From Antedon mediterranea (lineage: Eukaryota; Echinodermata; Crinoidea; Comatulida; Antedonidae), in assembly GCF_964355755.1 (NCBI RefSeq), contig NC_092671.1, positions 20,300,001-20,364,000 on the forward strand: a DNA stretch of 64,000 bases, given 5' to 3'. The notes under the pieces are model-generated. The model did no database searches. It was not told the DNA's origin and worked only from the letters and a program-made list of their open reading frames with translations. Positions 12,501 to 25,745 of the stretch are shown in pieces; position 1 is the first letter of the stretch; each line of letters begins with the position of its first letter. Both the position numbers and the translations under genes were made by a program.

Positions 12501-15500
12501 AGAGATCCAGTCGTTATTTACCTCGACTGTAAAAAAGTCTTGATACTGTTCCGTATCTACGACTAATTAACAAATTAAAAAGTTATGGAATCTGCTCTTC
12601 TATCCTTCAATGGATAACTAATTTAATCTTGGTCTTTTCCTTCCTTCTCTTCCAGGATACCCCAAAAAATAGATTATTTCTCCTCGTTAGATTTTCCAAC
12701 TCATCAATTTTATTTTCTAAATCATTGATTATATGGCTGGTACTATCTTTTTGATTATGTTTTATGTCCTCATTTTCTTTAGTTACAAAAACTAGACCTT
12801 CATCTAAATCGCTAATGTTCTTTTCAATTTTTTTTTAGTTAATGCCCTGCATGTCCTCCTTACCCGACTGTACACTAACTATGTGACTTTTGGTGCATGG
12901 TCCTTTGTCTGACTTTTATCGCCTTGCAATCTCTCCGATTGTCTAACATATTGTGTTTCTGGCTTCTTTTTCTTTGAGTTGGACATTTCCAAGTACTTCT
13001 CCAGTTTTCCAGTAGAAATAATAAAATAGCACAGTCTCAACACATGTATATGAGCTCACAAAAAAGACACATCTTAGCTCTTGTGCATACCGCTATTTTT
13101 TAAATCCATTTCTGACAACGAAGCTGACCTTACAAAATGACAACAATGGAGACAGAAATGGTTACCCAAGTTTAACGAATCGAAGTGTAAAACAATGCAT
13201 TTTGATGTACAAAATCCAAATACACATATCACCTGGGGACTACAGCTCTGGAACCTGTCAATTACATGAAAGACATCGGGGTTTTTACTCGGGGTACCCG
13301 GGTCTAGGACTCGCTCATCTTCTCCTCTTCCATTTCCTCCTTCATCCGGACACTATTGAGCCAACTTTCAAGTCCTAGTTCTTTACGCGTCGTGTGACGT
13401 CTCTGAAACATGGCATGCATATACTAGGGTAATACAGTAGGTGAACAAAACTATAGAGAAAATGTTCGTACTTCAACCGGATGCAGAATTATGACGTCAT
13501 ACACATGGTACCAATCAAAAAAATTGCAATTTATAAAGTACTACTCCTCCCTTGTTGTACTGAGCTGGGATTTGGCATGGGTTAAAGGCTATAGAGCCAG
13601 ATTTTTTAATTTCAAACCGGATGCAGTCATATGACGTCTCGAGGATGGTACCTTGGTGCCAAACGATTTTCGTTGTAATATAGCCGTGTTTTTGATGTCA
13701 TTTATTTTTATTTTATTTTATTTTATTCATACTCATTCAACAGCGGGAAACCTGCCCCTTACAGAATGGAATTTCAAAGGTCTTGACTTGGAGAATAAGA
13801 ATACATACAGTAAGCACCTATTTATGATATTGTGACGTCACTTATGCTCCCGGAAATAGCAAAAAAATGGGTTATCCGTATTTGGTAGCGAGGTTATTGA
13901 TGTGTATGTGACGTTACATCCCGCCTTATGACGTCAACTTCTTTTGCTGTACCCCGAGTATCGCACATTCGTGCTTGTTGTTACACATAACCTGAAATCA
14001 ACAGTCCACACTAATAAATCTTCAGCAAATTAAAAGATTAACAGATTAAATGAACAACATGTATCACAAACTAAATACAGTAGCTAGCAAGTCAATGTAA
14101 TTCACACAGCCAATGAAAGACTACAAAATTTAGAAATTTAATTCCTACTGTACATAATCTACATTGTATTGTAAAACTTATTTTGAGTACTACTATCTAT
14201 ATATTAATGCTACTAAATTGTTCGCATAATTTTACGTATCTTTTCCAAAACCACTGAATTTTAAGGATAAACACTAAAAAAGGCAAAAAATAGCAGTAAT
14301 TTTACGTCTCAGCAACCATGTTACGTCACTGTATAAACTACACAGCCACCTCTGTTGTGTACCGCCATGGCCCGATCTACAAATATCATGCCGGGCCGCT
14401 AAATGAACAGTCTTTAGTCAACCGTATCGAATGATCGCGCCGTTGAAGTTTTAATTAATTACACCTATCCTTGGAACAGAATGTATTTTGTAAATCACGG
14501 TTTGGCTCAGTGAGCAAATCGCCAGGACCATTGATATCAATGCTTAGTATAGGTTCGAGTTTAATCCGCGACATGTGTAATAATTAAGTATCACCGTTGA
14601 AAGCTAAAAATCAAAACTAAACTGTAATGTAATTACAAAACTAGCAAAAAAGATACCAATAAATACACACCCAAAACATTTTAAAAAATGTATATGAACA
14701 AACTAAAAAAAAAACCAAAATAAAACGAATCCAAATGTCGTGTTTCCGCTAAATATAAAATATCAACAAAAAATACACCCAAATTTTGACTACATTTTTA
14801 TTCCAATAATTTGATAACATTACCTCACTTTCTGAGGCTGAAGTGAAGGAATAGTGTATAACAAACCAATGGCCGTATTTACAGTAGTTTCGAATTTTAT
14901 TTGTGATACAATTTGTTTTTATTTTAATAATTTGTCAAAGTACTTTTATCAAAGTGCGCTGTTATTATACTTGCCCATGTAAAGTATATAACAACATATT
15001 AAAGCAGAAAAAGACTGTGCGGAGCACGGGTTACTGCTAGTAATTGTTATTTCTGTATGAAATCACTGAACAAAATATATTTGTTTTTATTTTTTTTTTA
15101 TCATATAGGTCTGAACTAGAAAGATTTCATGAAGTTGGCATACTTTCAAATATTTCAGTTTCATTTTCTCGAGACAATTCAACTTCTGCACGATATGTTC
15201 AAGATAACATACTTCTACATTCTGATTCAGTATGTAAGTTGCTTCTGGAACAAAATGCTGTCGTTTATGTATGTGGGTAAGTATTTTTCCAACAACCCCT
15301 ATTACGGTGACACTTTCTCGTAAAACTATTGGCAACTATCAGCACTACAGACAACTCCTATTAGGGATACCCATACTTATGTGGTATATTTTTTTCCCTT
15401 AATGATATTCTACTGTATCAAATATAGTAGTTGAATTCAAATATTCTTGACAGCTTCCATTATGTTTGGAATTTTATATAAATACTGTAAATATGCAGAA

Positions 15501-17018
15501 TGCAACAATTGCTCTCTTTGCAGACGATGCAAAAGGCTTGAAATCTATTAATCAAGTGACCGATTGTAATCTTTTACAAGACGATATCAATTCGTTGTAC
15601 AAATGGAGTAAAACATGGGATCTATGTTTTAATCCATCTAAATGTCAAATAATATCTATTACTAGAAAACGAAACCCTGTAATATATGACTACAGGATGA
15701 ATAGTATTTCTCTCGCTAGATCTGATTGTATCAATGATCTAGGAATCGAAATATCTAATCATCTGAAATGGAATGAGAACGTCACCAAAGTTGTCTCTAA
15801 ATGTAATCGCAAACTTGGTATGATTAAACGGGCTATGGGTTACAATGCCCCTATCAGTATTACTAGGACGCTATTCACCTCCCTGGTTAGAACCAACCTT
15901 GAGTATGCTAGCTCATTGTGGAGTGGCACATCCAAATGTAACATGCAACGTTTGGAAAGTGTACAGCGTAAAGCTACCAAATACATTTTGATTTACTCCG
16001 ATCAAGATTACAAAGAACGTCTAACCTTGCTCAATTTACTGCCCCTATCATATAGAAGAGAATATATGGATGTTAACTTCTTCCATCAATGCTTGCTTAA
16101 CATGAATGATCTTAATATCAAAGATTTTGTTACATTTTCCGGAGACAATAATGGTCGTGCAACAAGATCATCTGTTGATGACCTCAATCTTACTGTCAGA
16201 AATGGTCATACTGAATAACATAAATGGATGTATTTCCAACGCATTGTTCCCATGTGGAATCAGTTAGATCAAGTTACTAGAGAAGCACCTACGTCTTACA
16301 GGTTTAAGCTAGGGGCTAAGAAATATTTTAACGACTTATTTACCAATACGTATGAAACTGGCAATATGTGCACATGGGTGTCCTGTTGTCGCTGCTGTAA
16401 ATGTCGACCAACTTAGTTTAATCTTAAATTATACAAATTTATAAATTACTATTTACTATATTTAAATATTTATTATAATGTTATTAACTTTTGGGATTCT
16501 AGAGGTGTTTACCACCTGTTGGTCCCATCCTTCACTGAATGTACTTTGTTCTTTATATATGTTATGTCTTTTTCTTGCTTTGTATGTACATTTTTTGTGA
16601 GAATTTGAATTAAAAAAAAAAAAATATATATATATATATATGCCTGGGCAGAGGTTTGCGCTCTCGGAATGCCCTTCTAGTTATTTCTGCTATCTCTCAG
16701 AACACCAGTGCTCCTAGGTATTTTATTTATTTTGACCTAAACAGCATATTATGCTAACAATCAAGGGGCCCTCATACACTCTAAAAATATACCATATCAA
16801 TCGCCAAAAAAACAGTTGTGCTGATTTAGACTAAAACTTTGTTGTGATATCACAATTTTGTTTTCCTCTCAAGGGATGCAAGAAATATGAGTAAAGATGT
16901 CAATAACACCATTGTCACTATCATTAGCCAACATCAAGGTATTGCTATGGAAGACGCAAAATCAGTAACTATGAAACTAAGACAAGAAGGCAGATACCTT
17001 GAAGATATTTGGACCTAA
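9514..17018 (+). CDS. MTRR: Methionine synthase reductase, C-terminal five exons (5' end outside window)
   Basis: Five exons splice in phase: 9514-9737, 10579-10723, 11349-11560, 15109-15276 and 16874-17018 (stop TAA). They give 297 residues. The first exon opens with LAEYTPNTLEKARLQELCS and ends in the FAD-binding RPYS motif. The next carries FNIVEIPSGSGRQYSRKGVC followed by TGWL, the second flavin-binding block. The NADPH domain follows: GAGTGLAPFIGFLQHR, WLFFGCRH..RDYLY, SFSRD, YVQDN and VYVCGD. The chain ends YLEDIWT with the family's penultimate Trp, which stacks on FAD. This order and the FGCRH/LQHR wording match MTRR rather than cytochrome P450 reductase or NDOR1. The enzyme reductively re-methylates the cobalamin of methionine synthase using NADPH, FAD and FMN. 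The FMN/flavodoxin half and linker must lie to the left, where the window contains only transposons. A 3.5-kb intron and a 1.6-kb intron hold LINE relics. Confidence 0.93.
12050..12620 (+). mobile_element. LINE reverse-transcriptase relic in an MTRR intron
   Basis: Two decayed blocks of one RT can be read with stops and frameshifts. About 12120-12245 gives DDVLTAINQLKEN, CAGPDVFHLK and LKECGLVLALPLYYLF. About 12440-12610 gives HNAADDM, a degenerate YLDCKKVLDTVPYLRLINKL stretch, and then SYGICSSILQWI. About 190 bases of A+T-rich sequence (12250-12440) separate them and may be a later insertion. No intact frame remains. Confidence 0.6.
12630..13010 (-). mobile_element. LINE ORF1-like coiled-coil relic in an MTRR intron
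   Basis: The minus strand reads, with stops, SHIINDLENKIDELENLTRR followed by NNLFFG. The heptad-spaced leucines and the RRNNL block are typical of LINE ORF1 proteins just before their nucleic-acid-binding domain. Upstream residues (DKGPCTKSHIVSVQSGKED) are less characteristic. It lies next to the RT relic but on the opposite strand, so it is probably from a separate element. Confidence 0.4.
13011..15108. other. MTRR intron remainder; no gene seen
   Basis: Intron sequence. A motif CCGGATGCAG...GACGT...GGTACC occurs twice about 140 bases apart (13479-13511 and 13618-13651), which suggests part of an unidentified repeat. Several TGACGTCA-like words cluster at 13490-13935. Poly-A runs lie at 14640-14770. 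No coding exon is seen here. Confidence 0.45.
15450..16641 (+). mobile_element. 5'-truncated LINE in the last MTRR intron
   Basis: The frame 15466-16218 encodes the RT C-terminal half, starting just before the catalytic LFADDAK motif. It continues through WDLCFNPSKCQIISITRKR, a YAS.LWSGTSK block, RLESVQRKATKYIL and then LPLSYRRE. A single stop at 16216-16218 separates it from the next in-frame stretch (16228-16416), which ends in the Cys-rich CTWVSCCRCCKCRPT. A poly-A run followed by (TA)n at about 16611-16641 forms the 3' end. It inserted in sense orientation between the two final MTRR exons. The lineage differs from the 8.6-kb and 30-kb LINEs, judging by the thumb and the Cys-rich terminus. 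Confidence 0.85.
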
Positions 17019-19418
17019 ACTTTTGTTTTATAATTTAATTAAATAATGTTTAATTTCATGGTTTTAAGTAACAGTCAATTAGTTTTTGCTTTTTAAGAAG
17101 CAAAGAAAACTTTATTAGATATTTATAGATTAACACCATATTAACATTTATATTTTATTTGGAATAAGAACACAGAAGTCAGAATAAAAAAGGAAACAAC
17201 AGAAACTTGATGAATCTCATTTAATGTAAAAGCATAATATACATATAGTCAAATTTGCCAAGTAAGTTAGTACTTGATTTATGTGTTATTCTTAAAAATA
17301 TTTTTGTTTGCACAATATTATCCACAATTGTTAATACCTGTCCTATAGGTAAATACGAACCTACCAACTATTTCGCATTTTCTGACAAATTAAATTAAAT
17401 AGGGCCTATCTGTTGCTTAAAAAGCTTCAAGACAACGTTTTTCATATTATCTTTTATATTTAAATTGTCACTTTTTGACATCTAGTGTTATTCCACTGTT
17501 TTTAGTACTTTACTTTCAAATGTTACCAGTAATAGTAATACAGTATTTCATGTGTATCAATTTTCGATTAGATCAGTAGTGTCAGATGTATAATGTTGTT
17601 TTTAAACCAATAGAACCTTTGAACTGTGTTGCAAATTTAGAAATAAAAATACACTTTTAACATTGATATGTGTGAGGTTTTGTTTTGTGTGCCATTTTCC
17701 TGCATAATAACTTTCAAACTTTCAATTTTTTTAAAGTCAAGGTAAAATGTTGATTAGTCAGACACCAAACATCAATTCCACATTAAATTGATCGACATAA
17801 CAGATTGGTTAATTTAGCATAAACTTCTACACAAACAACAATATTTTAAAACCAATTAGGCCTACAGCAAGTCAGTGAATTATCCAGGAAGTAATTAGTA
17901 GCACATACATGTGTTGTACAATTATTATAAGAAAGACAACTTGTGTTTCTCCGTTTTCAAGTAATGTTCGGACGTGTTAATTATGTTTTAAAACATCTTT
18001 GTGAAATTTAGTACAATGTCAGACAACAAAATTATTATGGATGTGTTAAGGTCAACTGCAGGCATATATTTCAGATATTTGTTAAATTACATGAATTAAA
18101 GATGTGTAACAGAAAAAACGACGAATAAATATGAATTTTTTTTAAATCCATATGGTCAACCTGATGGTCTGGTGACTACATGAAATTAAGAAAGTGCACA
18201 AAAAGCCGGTGAGTATACAATTTTGTTAATTTCATATAGCGCGAAAATTAAGTTGAATAAACAAAATGTAAAATTCAACTTATATTACCTATTAGTGAAA
18301 AATTTATTGTGAGTAAACAATTTCGTTACCACTATTACAGACGCCAGATGAAAATATTTGAACATAATTATCCGATAACATTTGTTGCCACTGTTTATTT
18401 AAACAAATATTTTGAAATCCAATATGGCGGCCAAATTAGGGTCGGGAAAAATTGGTCCCCAGTTGCAATGAATTCTGCTGGTCCTAAGGATTCCAAAAAT
18501 GCCAAGAACTCAACTTGAGCATTAAAATCTAACGGAATTACATTAGGTTCCCCACTAAAACTATAGAATGATAATTATCGGAATGTTTGATCAATATAAA
18601 TGTTTTGGCGTGTTTAAAAATACAGCATCTCTGCAAGCAGTTCAACAAAGTACCTCTCAATATTGAGTATCATTTTTTAATACACCATATCGGTAACCTG
18701 TTCGCAAATAACATTAGTTTAGTAACTACTACTACTTTAGTAATATAAATAATTGATTTAAAACGTAATACAAGCATGTGCAATAAGATTACCAATAAAC
18801 AAATAATGTATTTGGTTTAGTTTATTATTTATATATTTTATTGTTTTTTAAAAAATAAAATAGTAATTCTCAGTAAACATCAAAACAGCAACTTACAGGC
18901 GGCAACAAAAGAAAAAGAAAAAAAAACAATTATGATGTTCATTTTTACCTTGTTTTAAAGAAAAAAAACGGGTGGAGCTCTGATTGGATGATTTGTTGTT
19001 TGTTTGGGATATTTAATATCCGTTTAGTAATTTGGTCAATTTACTATACAACGTCATCCAATTCCTGTGTTACCTTGATGCATATTATGTCGTTGCTTTA
19101 AACTGACGAAGAATATTACCAAAAACATTTTTATTCCAAATTTGACAAAAGTCAAGTTCTTAAATTACCGGTCTTTTTTTTTATTTGTGCGTAAAGAACA
19201 CCAGACCACTGTTTACATCTCAATGGTGATTTAATGGAACAGTAGCTACAAAGGGCGTGATGATGGCACAATTATAGCTCCGCTGAATTTAGGAAACGTG
19301 CAATTAAATAGTAATTTCTTTTCATTAAACAAAACCACTTATATTTAACCGATTTTTACATTATTAAGATGACACTACGTACAAATTACACTGGTGATAA
19401 TCTGGAAATGAAATCGGA
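17019..19418. other. Intergenic; MTRR 3' end and receptor-1 5' flank
   Basis: An AATAAA at 17183-17188 is a candidate MTRR polyadenylation signal, with another at about 17641. The rest is A+T-rich with no exon I can support. The short open frame at 18309-18518 has no recognisable features. Confidence 0.5.
17183..17188 (+). terminator. Candidate polyadenylation signal for MTRR
   Basis: AATAAA 165 bases after the MTRR stop codon, followed by A-rich sequence. Position and hexamer fit a 3' UTR end, but there is no transcript evidence. Confidence 0.35.
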
Positions 19419-22400
19419 ATGGATTGTGTAATATGCTTATTCTTCGTATTAGTTTCTTCAAATGTGAATCGAATTCGTTTAGTTTTGGGAGATAATTTTA
19501 ACCAAGCTGGTGTGTGCCCTCAGAATCAGAGGTAAATTATTATTTTGATATTATAATTTGTGGTTTTGCTGCTACGATTTATTATTTTAAGCTACCTTAA
19601 GTAAAACAGGAATTTGTTTATATATTCGTCATTATTTTCTGTTATAATTATACTGTAATTTTCAAGAATAATTAATCGTTTTATTGGATTTACATTTTAT
19701 TTTTTTATACCAACGTTTCTATCAAATGAGATATATTCATAAATTTGTAATATATTATTGCTATTAATAACCGAAAAAATGTTTATGTAATAGAGTGATT
19801 CGTTATCGTATTGTAAAACAAAAATCACCATCAGCAGCGTTACCACTGTGTTCCATAGGTTTACATGATGTACTTCAAACAGAATCAAAGAAATGCAGAA
19901 GGTAGGACTATATTTAGCATAAAAATTTAAATAAATAATAATAATTAATGTTTATGAGCAAAATTAATTAACTTTATGTTGAATAGGAAGTATATTTTCA
20001 CAAGATTTACAGTTATACGATGTTTCAATGAATAAAAATAGTTATTCAACGGATACAGAACATAAATTATTTGTTTCATATCACGTCAAATCCAAACAGA
20101 AACATGAATTATCCTAACTATAGCAGTGACTAACTAACTGTGGCATACTTGTACGCAAGTAAATATTATTTGTTCTGTACACAAATAAAGGGATTCTGCT
20201 AATTTATGAAAATGGCATTATTGTACTATTTTAATCACTAGGGCGTTTTTTTAAATTTGTGTCACTGACCTATGAAATGTCTTTCCCTCCGGTGATGATG
20301 ACAAACATAATGAATCATAGGTTCCATTTACCAGAATTAAAAAAGACAAGTTTGGGACTAAAATGGCTATGCTTTAAATTAAAGGACGTCGTGTTATCAA
20401 TTAAGCTTTTTAAAATAATGATTTGTCTATAGTTTGATTTTTTACACTGGTAGGTTTGTTTGGTTTTTTTTTCTTTATTTATTTATTTTTTTTGTTTTTA
20501 CAATGTTTTAGAAAATGGGCTTACAATATTGTCTGTCGATAGTAATATTGGTTCCCGAAGAAATACTTAATTTCATCGTGATTGGTGCTAACCCATGACA
20601 TATTTTTAATCTCTCTACTTTTCCAAAGTCAATTGAAGTTCAATTAACATCTAAAATCAAAAGAACAGATAGCCTACATATTATTATTATTATTAATTGT
20701 TTTGGATGTAGAGCCACATCAGAAGTAAAGGAGGTGACTAGATTGGAGAAATACACCACAAATATTACGATTTTCACATGTTGTCCAACCTTCAAACCCA
20801 TCGGAAACATTTGTGTACCAGAAGCAATGTCAGGTAATGGTGATATGATATGTTTATGAACGAACATTTATTGAAGATAATGTAGGTCTAGCTGTATTTT
20901 TCAATGAAAGTGGTTCAGTCGATGTAGTGGTATTGTAGAATTTTCCCCCGCAACAGGCATAGTAAACACACATAACGTTGGCTTCATTTATGAGTGTGCC
21001 TCCGAAATGTTTTTGAACTATAGATTTTTAGGTATTGTTTCAAATAAATGCATACTAGACCTACCAACTAAAATAACGATTTTGACTGTGCTTAAAATAA
21101 TTACTGTACTAATTAAATCTAATTCTTTGAATTTATTCATTTAATGGTTAATTGTAACCTTCCGTGATTTAATCTGATCTATTTGTTACCGTATTAATGT
21201 ATACTATACTATATTATTTATCAACAGAAAACGATACAATAATCGGTTTGAACCAGAAGACCGAGCCAGAGAAAGGTATTGACATGGACGTGTTTTTAAT
21301 GGCATTTAGCATTGTTGCTGCTGGTATTGTTACAGTAATACTCATAATTATATTGTCTGTTCAGTGTAGATGGGTTTCTTGTCTTAAGATTAGAAGGTAT
21401 GTATAGCCTCAATGTTTTCAGTTTAAATAATGGATGCTTAGAATATAGTGTCTATCAATGTTCTCTTTATTCCTCTAGTCAGCGTGAACTGCTTACAAGG
21501 TTTGCGCACGTGTGTTACGTCTCATGTTCTATATTTATCGTGTTCAATATATCTTGCACATCTATATTTTGTATCTCTAAATTGGTTACAGTGCGATACT
21601 ATTATAAGTAGGCCTCTGTACGACTGAATATGTATAATACATAGCATATTATATTTTATCATTGGTAAATTGGTAGATTATTTGCCTGATTATAGTGAAT
21701 CTTCATTATAAATGTTTTTTTAAACATTTAGATTAAAAGAAAGTGGGATAGTCCGAGTTACAAGACGCGGCAAAAATCGTAAGTAACAGTAACAATGTTC
21801 ATCACTATTGCCGGTGTTACCGTACAGTACAATTTAATTAGTCATAGAACATCAACAAAAAAACATTTCTGTTCTGATTTATACTTACAAAATATAAATT
21901 AAAACGATTTACAATATTGAGAATCGTGATTCAACATTTCGATCGTTCGTTCGTTCGAAATCGATTTTTTAAATCTGAATCATAATTGTCTATAATAAGC
22001 CTAATCCAATATGATCGAAATGACTCATTGTGTTAAGAGTTTTTCTATTTTTTTGTTAATTTACTTAAACTTGGTGATCTGATTTGATTCTGATATGCTC
22101 TCCATGTATTTTCCATAGTCATTTTTACTGAAGGAATTGATAATGAATGACTCGTTAACACTGTTAATAGTTTTTCTATTTATTTAGGAAAAACATTATT
22201 ATTTTAATTTTAAATAACCGAATTCTGTAGGGAATACAGAATAGAACATGAGCCCATTCATTTTCTTATGTTTGCTTCCAATTAGACCATGTAAACTTTT
22301 CACATCAACGGACAATAGGACCATGTACAGTATTTAACATATTCAAAATTTCAGATCATTTTTATATATAAACTACGAGACGAACATTTGCTTTGTAATT

Positions 22401-23319
22401 AAAGGGTCCTAAAATTATTTAATTTTAATTTGACTGTAAAAAAATAAAATTAAAAATATTAGAATGTCAGTATCAATATTTTATATATATATACTCTTTT
22501 AATTTAGGTAACTCACGTCAACAGTTTGCATTTCTCGATTTGGCTCAGTCTGCTACAAGTAGTAGATGTTCTTGTATTGCTATGACAGACCATACAGATT
22601 TTGATAATGACGACACGTCAAATTCTACTAGTTTAAATAGACGATCCTTGCCATCCGTTTACGAAATACAAGGATTCCACGTTCAACAAGAAAATCATAC
22701 CAATCCTTATCCTATGCTTGATCCGCCATTACTCAGGCCAAGACCTACAGGGAGAGCCGAATTACAGGAACCAAGTAAAAACCATTTTGACTGTGATGAT
22801 TATGCAGTAGTGTTGTCGTTTGGAAACAGTTTTAAGCACAATCATTCGACAGAAGAAGACGCAACAGCGTCCGCTAATGACTACATAACAACCCTGCGTT
22901 CAAAATTTGGTGATTTCAAAAGTAATTCCCGGCATGGTCACGTATTCTCAACTGACATGAGTGTTACCAATGACTATGTAACTGGTGTTGGAACACGTTT
23001 AGATGATATGACTGTAGGATATGTAACGACAATTGGAGCGCATCCTGACTGTTCGGAATCTAAAAATGACAAATGTCGTTTATTTCCAAGTCAGTTTTTT
23101 GCAGCCTCAGAACTGGATAGTGTTGCAGAATACATAACTTCAGTTAAAAAAACACACGATAATATTCGTTCGATGGTAAACCGAGAATCAACTTCCACCT
23201 ACGATTCAAACTACATGACTCCAATGGATGCAACTCGAACATTATCTTCCAATGCTACCAGTGCGGACTACGATGATGTTGATCTACTCCACAATAATTT
23301 CATTTCTGAAGAATATTAA
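19419..23319 (+). CDS. Single-pass receptor-like protein with mini cysteine module and repeated tyrosine motifs
   Basis: Five exons join in phase (19419-19531, 20712-20833, 21228-21396, 21732-21778, 22508-23319) to give 420 residues. Residues 1 to about 17 form a signal peptide (CLFFVLVSS core). The ectodomain is only about 80 residues, with C33, the pair C61-C62 (FTCCPTF) and C72 (GNICVP), plus N-glycosylation sites N55 and N80. This resembles the cysteine module that precedes the EGF repeats in MEGF/Draper-type receptors, but no EGF repeat follows. Residues 100-123 are a membrane helix, followed by basic residues. The 300-residue tail is acidic and Ser/Thr-rich with eleven tyrosines, including NDYITTL (Y276), NDYVTGV (Y307), VGYVTTIG (Y322), AEYITSV (Y359), NYMTP (Y386) and ADYDDV (Y405). 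These look like phosphotyrosine docking sites. The start ATG is the first one that opens a leader. Exon phases match the receptor at 34790. The function is inferred; I know of no named orthologue. Confidence 0.82.
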
Positions 23320-25058
23320 CATTGTGAGATTATCTTAGATGCACGTTATTTAACTTAATTGAGAGTAACTAAATGCTTCTGCTTAGATATTTAATGAAGA
23401 GGTTTAGAGGATTTTGTGCCGGTGAACCCGTTCTACTTCCTCTTTCCAGACATGCTACAGCAACGCTTAAATGCAGTGAAACAAATTTAATACTTTTGTG
23501 AGAGCCTGGGTTGTCACACTCATTCATTCATTCATTCATAATAACATTTATTTCTTATCATTTCAAAGTAAACAAAATAGCAATTTAAATATAAATAATT
23601 AAGAGGCAACACCCAGAAAGTAATAACATTTACACTTACCCTGTTGCAAACAAAAATGCTTGTTAAAATCAAAAGTCCAAGTACTTCACTTGCACTGGTG
23701 AAGGGCTAGTGTTGCTCTGAAACTTTTTCTGCCTCTTTACTTTTCTTTTTGGTTATTGAGATCCAAACACTGATACCGACAGCATTTCCATAGTCATGTC
23801 ATCAAAATATCCGGGTCCATACGCTGTGTTGAAAGTAGAGCAGGGTGTCCTTTTCATGGGCAATGATTCCATAAAAGTATGAGCGAGAAGAAATAAATGA
23901 TTAAAGTATTGACACTTTTTTTTTTCATTTTACTTGTAATATTAGGAGAATGCGGGGTCTTTGTTCCTTTATACACTACTCAAAAGGGCAAATATTGAAA
24001 TCAAATGACGTGCACTTTCTCTTTGAAATCATGATCAGAACATGCATCTTTTATATAAATTATGTCTAATTCTGACATAGGTGAGCACAATGGAAACATT
24101 TCGGGAAAGACCTCCGCCTTGGATACCTACATCACCTATGTACCGCGAAACGTAGATCTAATAACATTATTTCTCACTATTACGTTATTGTTCCATATTT
24201 CTCTCTTAGGAAGATATCATGGAGGGTTTTAAAACGAAATTATAGGCCTACTACAAATTAATAAAGATCAAATTTAAAAAATTCATAAGACATCGTAGTA
24301 TAATGTGGGGAATAGTATATTAAATGACATCGGGAAAACTGATGACCTTTTTGTGAAATCGAGTGTGAAACCCCGAGTTTTTTAGTAAACTGAAAGGACT
24401 GTAGGCCTATAACTGTGCGCTACCTGTGTCCTTTTAGTACCCTGGGATACTTCTGCCTATGCTACAAGCTGTCTAAAACGTGTTCCTTCCTATCCCGAAA
24501 CGGCCCACTGTGTCGCGGAAGTTAGTTTTTATTTGTAGTAGAATTCATCGTACTGTTATCTACAATTTACCAAGCTTTTGTTAGTTATTTTTACCACTTT
24601 TCATATCTACTAGAGGATTTTACTAACAAATTAAACGTACCCCTCGAATAAACACCTCCCTCAAATGAACTCTACCTCCAAACTATAAGGGCCCTACCAA
24701 ACAATAAAATAAACAAAATAGACCTAGGCCTACTTTAAAATGTTACTATATCAACTAAGACACTGAAACAGAGTAGGTTTAGTTTACGAATATCAATCAT
24801 TTCAATAATAATGTAGACCACGATGTAATTTCGTGTCATTTTTCCGTTAAAAGCAAAATTCAAGCTGATTTAGTGTCTTTAAAATGTAAAATAATAAAAA
24901 AAATATGTTGCCATTTAAAAAGAAAGCCTAAAGGCCCTTTTACACTGCGTGATAACTAATAACATAATAATAATTACATAAGATGATAGGCTTACGACAA
25001 CATAGTGATAACACAAAATGGTGACTCTCAGTAGGCCTAGAGTACTCACTTCTTCATA
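23320..25058. other. Intergenic; 3' flank, microsatellite and a dispersed repeat
   Basis: A short (CATT)n run lies at 23521-23539. A repeat at about 24047-24360 (TTCTGACATAGG, CTCCGCCTTGGAT, TACCGCGAAACGTAGAT, AATTAATAAAGATCAAA) recurs in parts at 25762-26430 inside the Helitron. About 24530-24680 holds sequence resembling the MITE at 38.4 kb. No gene is seen. Confidence 0.5.
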
Positions 25059-25552
25059 CTAGATCTAGGTCGTGCCCACAGATGGTTCTCGAATACACAG
25101 TAATTTCAGCGTTAAAAAACTGGCGATTTAAAATGTACAATAATGCAGGACAATAATATATGTCGTTTACAGGAACGATTAAATAGACACTGTGATTTAT
25201 GTACTCAACTAAAATTAGCACACTGGGAATTACTTCCGAAAGAGAAAGTTGTCACAAAATGAGACCAATTGTTTAAGTCAAATTTAAACAAACTTAATTT
25301 GTGTTTTGTATGTAACATTATGGTGGAGAGATGGGGAAGAGGATGGGTGCAAAGAGGAACAATTTTTAAATATATTCTTTATTTTGTAACGAAATATTAA
25401 TTAACATGTTTTACAAATAATATACCACTAAACACAGTAAAACATTGCGATGTAATACTTTGTTGAAACTATCACCGTCGTAGTCGATTGAAATAGTACA
25501 GTACATATAACTATGGAACGCCGTTTACGCAACATTTCGATGATATGAATTT

Positions 25553-25745
25553 TATGACGCGATATGTGAATGAAATGCATCGATATGAATTAAATGGTGC
25601 GATATATGAATGAAATGTTTTGAATTGAATGCTTTGAATTGAATATTTTGAATGAAATGTTTTGAATGAAATGTTTTGAATGAAATGCTTTAAATGAAAT
25701 GTTTTGAATGAAATGTTTTGAATGAAATGTTTGAATTGAATTGAA
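25553..25745. repeat. Minisatellite, GAATGAAATGTTTT-type unit
   Basis: About ten imperfect copies of a 13-14-bp unit (TTTTGAATGAAATG, with TTTTGAATTGAATG variants) run head to tail inside Helitron copy 2. The first units are less regular (CGATATGTGAATGAAATG). Confidence 0.85.

Noticed and set aside
18309-18518. 69-codon plus-strand frame between MTRR and receptor 1
   Set aside because: No recognisable domain or splice context.
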